A program made the translations under genes and the position numbers. Under the pieces are notes generated by a model that saw only the letters and a list, made by a program, of their open reading frames with translations, had not been told where the DNA came from and made no database searches. A stretch of 64,000 nucleotides of DNA, taken from positions 1-64,000 of the forward strand of contig JAJEBG010000019.1 of NCBI GenBank assembly GCA_022824005.1, in the 5' to 3' direction. Of this stretch, positions 62,149 to 64,000 are shown piece after piece; the first letter of the stretch is position 1, and every line of letters begins with the position of its first letter. The DNA comes from Paracoccaceae bacterium. Lineage in GTDB: Bacteria > Pseudomonadota > Alphaproteobacteria > Rhodobacterales > Rhodobacteraceae.

Positions 62149-64000
62149 ATGGCAGTACAAGAAATTCCTGACAATTTGGATGTCACTGACGAGCTGATTG
62201 CCGAAAGACGCTCCATGCGTCCTGGTGAAACACCCGAGGACATGGTCCCTTGGCAGCGCACCACCATCAAAATCATTGACAACGTCAATCTTTGGATTGG
62301 CCGCGTCACTTGCTTTCTCCTTTTGCCGGTGATCTTGGCAATGGTGTATGAGGTGGTGGCGCGCAAACTTTTCGTGGCCCCGACTCTTTGGGCCTACGAT
62401 GTCAGCCGAATGTTTGCGGGGGCCTTGTTTATGCTTGGTGCGGGATACGCGCTCATGCAAGGTGTGCACATTCGCGCCGATTTTCTCTATCGAACGTGGA
62501 GTCGAAAGGTACAAGCGACGACCGACAGCTTGCTCTACCTCGCCTTCTATTTCCCCGCGATGCTGTTCTTTTTCTGGATATCCCTAGACTTTACGATCGG
62601 CGCTTGGGTCAATTGGGAGCGCACGATGGACAGCACCATGATGGCCCCCCTCGCGCCGGCCCGCACCGCTATGCCCGCCGGGGCTCTCTTTCTCATTTTA
62701 CAGGGTTTTGCCGAATTGTTGCGAGCCTTCCACGATATGGGGAGTCATCGGGCCAGGATTATGGTTCGCATCCTCCCCGTTTATTTCATTGTGTTGCTAG
62801 GCATTTTTGTCAGTGCGATCTTTCCGGGTCTGCTGCCATTGGGAGATGTGTGGGGACAATTCGTGAGTGTTATCGGTGCCGACAGGGTGCAGCCAGAAGT
62901 CATTGGTATCTTTATGATCGCCGTGATGCTTTTCGCCATCTTTGTTGGATTTCCAATTTCTTTCACCCTCATTTTTCTAGGCTTTGTCTTTGGGGCGTGG
63001 GGATTTGGTGCCAAACTCGTCTTTTATCTACAAACCTTTCAGTTCAACTCGGTCATGCTAGAGCAAACCCTAGCGGCTGTCCCACTCTTCGTCTTCATGG
63101 GGATTCTGATGGAGCAAGCGGGGCTTATGGAACGTCTGTTTCAGTCGGTTCAATTGATGTTGTCGCGAACCCGAGGTGCTCTTTATATGGCGGTGTTGTT
63201 TGTGTCGACCATCTTTGCGGCGGCGACCGGTATTGTCGGGGCGTCGGTGACCATCCTCGGAATCATGGCGTCAAAGACGATGGACCGTGCTGGGTATGAC
63301 ACGCGGCTCGCCGCTGGAACCATCACGGCCGGTGGCACATTGGGGATTCTCATTCCGCCATCAATCATGTTGGTGGTGATGGGACCGGTTTTAGAGGTGC
63401 CGGTGACAGATCTCTTTGCCGCGGCCATTATACCAGGCATCATGCTGGCCGTTATTTATGCCGGATACGCGCTGATCCGATGCCGATTGAATCCGTCGCT
63501 CGGCCCCATCCTACCCATTGAAGAACAGCCGCAAACCTCGCCGTACTACTGGCTTGAATCGATATTGGTGATCGTTTCGCTGATCACGCTTTTTGGCCTT
63601 TTCATTATGGCACTCTCGGGATCATTAAACGGTTTATTTCCACTCTCCTTTGTGATTTTGCCCTTGGGTTGGGCGGCTCTCATGTATGGCGCGGCTCGTT
63701 GGGTCCGGCGGGCGAAGCCGGCTGGATTTTATTTTTCTGATCTGTGGTTGGAATTCTTTATCGGATTGGTGCCACCGGCCGCTTTGGTGGCGTTCGCCTT
63801 GGGCTCGATTTTGTTCGGTTGGGCCACACCTACCGAGGGCGCGGCTTGTGGGGCTTTCGGCGCGGTCTTGCTTTCAATGTTCTACCGACGATTGAACTGG
63901 CAACGATTCTTTGACGCGTTGATCAAAACATTGGAAATCACCGTTCTGATCCTCTTTTTAGTGGCCGCTTCAAACTTCTTTGGTGCCGTGTTCTCAAGGT
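62149..64000 (+). CDS. Fused TRAP transporter permease DctQM, cut by window end
   Basis: An open frame from the ATG at 62149 to the window edge (617 residues, no stop), hence missing from the ORF track. The first 200 residues are DctQ-like ('IDNVNLWIGRVTCFLLLPVILAMVYEVVARKLF', 'LWAYDVSRMFAGALFMLGAGYAL'), and the rest is DctM-like ('PLFVFMGILMEQAGLMERLF', 'ATGIVGASVTILGIMASKTMDRAGYDTRLAAGTITAGGTLGILIPPS', 'FGWATPTEGAACGAFGAV'). Fusions of this kind are well known in the TRAP family. Insert between DctM halves ('RLNPSLGPILPIEEQPQ') is long. Partner of the DctP upstream. Confidence 0.88.
   Translation, partial: MAVQEIPDNLDVTDELIAERRSMRPGETPEDMVPWQRTTIKIIDNVNLWIGRVTCFLLLPVILAMVYEVVARKLFVAPTLWAYDVSRMFAGALFMLGAGYALMQGVHIRADFLYRTWSRKVQATTDSLLYLAFYFPAMLFFFWISLDFTIGAWVNWERTMDSTMMAPLAPARTAMPAGALFLILQGFAELLRAFHDMGSHRARIMVRILPVYFIVLLGIFVSAIFPGLLPLGDVWGQFVSVIGADRVQPEVIGIFMIAVMLFAIFVGFPISFTLIFLGFVFGAWGFGAKLVFYLQTFQFNSVMLEQTLAAVPLFVFMGILMEQAGLMERLFQSVQLMLSRTRGALYMAVLFVSTIFAAATGIVGASVTILGIMASKTMDRAGYDTRLAAGTITAGGTLGILIPPSIMLVVMGPVLEVPVTDLFAAAIIPGIMLAVIYAGYALIRCRLNPSLGPILPIEEQPQTSPYYWLESILVIVSLITLFGLFIMALSGSLNGLFPLSFVILPLGWAALMYGAARWVRRAKPAGFYFSDLWLEFFIGLVPPAALVAFALGSILFGWATPTEGAACGAFGAVLLSMFYRRLNWQRFFDALIKTLEITVLILFLVAASNFFGAVFSR

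Noticed and set aside
62388-63299. 303-residue ORF in the track
   Set aside because: Shadow of the fused DctQM gene in another frame; low-complexity composition with no motifs, whereas the other frame has clear TRAP signatures.

Overview
The window looks like chromosomal DNA of an alphaproteobacterium with moderate GC. I infer this from the gene neighbourhood hemJ-rho-mnmE ... mnmG-rsmG-parA-parB on one side and maf-aroE-coaE-dnaQ-secB on the other side of an AT-rich gap with DnaA boxes (56.30-56.65 kb), which I read as the replication origin. The sulfite reductase block with DUF2849 and DUF934, the TRAP transporters and the SmoEFGK-like polyol operon also fit this class; the transporter-heavy content suggests a heterotroph in dilute (perhaps marine) water. 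Genus cannot be told from the sequence.

Layout. 0.2-7.6 kb: part of an I-type (type IVB, Dot/Icm-like) conjugation module: icmD, icmJ, an unknown gene and icmB on the minus strand, and divergently a Myb-like/zinc-ribbon protein and a CHC2 primase. 7.6-13.2 kb: oligopeptide ABC transporter oppABCDF. 13.5-17.1 kb: a GC-rich insert bounded by a truncated and a near-complete, degenerate IS5/IS427-type element, carrying an Xre-ImmA/IrrE protein coupled to a PIN-like protein, plus two small genes. 17.1-18.7 kb: a phosphopantetheinyl transferase and a methyltransferase. 19.0-23.7 kb: squalene synthase, MpaB/Lcp-type (DUF2236) oxygenase and RND/MMPL exporter in one unit, a candidate unknown isoprenoid pathway. 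24.0-27.5 kb: enoyl-CoA hydratase-like, CoA-binding protein, aminotransferase, methionine aminopeptidase. 27.7-31.2 kb: siroheme/sulfite reduction with a siroheme synthase whose methyltransferase half is truncated and degenerate.

31.2-35.7 kb: parB, parA, rsmG, mnmG and two perfect parS sites, one inside the mnmG start and one in a 30-bp perfect palindrome. 35.9-43.1 kb: polyol ABC transporter with two dehydrogenases and an AraC regulator. 43.7-49.6 kb: mixed accessory genes (STAS-like DUF4325 protein, small membrane protein, a possibly frameshifted gene, GT25 glycosyltransferase, sugar isomerase-like protein, Gfo/Idh/MocA oxidoreductase, di-haem peroxidase, Sel1 protein). 49.8-53.0 kb: a three-gene TRAP transporter. 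53.1-59.9 kb: mnmE, rho, hemJ, origin, maf, aroE, coaE, dnaQ, secB. 60.1-64.0 kb: TerC-family protein and a second TRAP transporter with a fused DctQM permease cut by the window end.

Gene direction switches at the origin: the core genes to the left run leftward and those to the right run rightward, as expected for co-directional replication. The usually contiguous rho-mnmE-mnmG-rsmG-parAB run is split by 17.6 kb of transport and catabolic genes. No tRNA, rRNA or CRISPR array was recognised. All calls were made by reading; no database search was possible.
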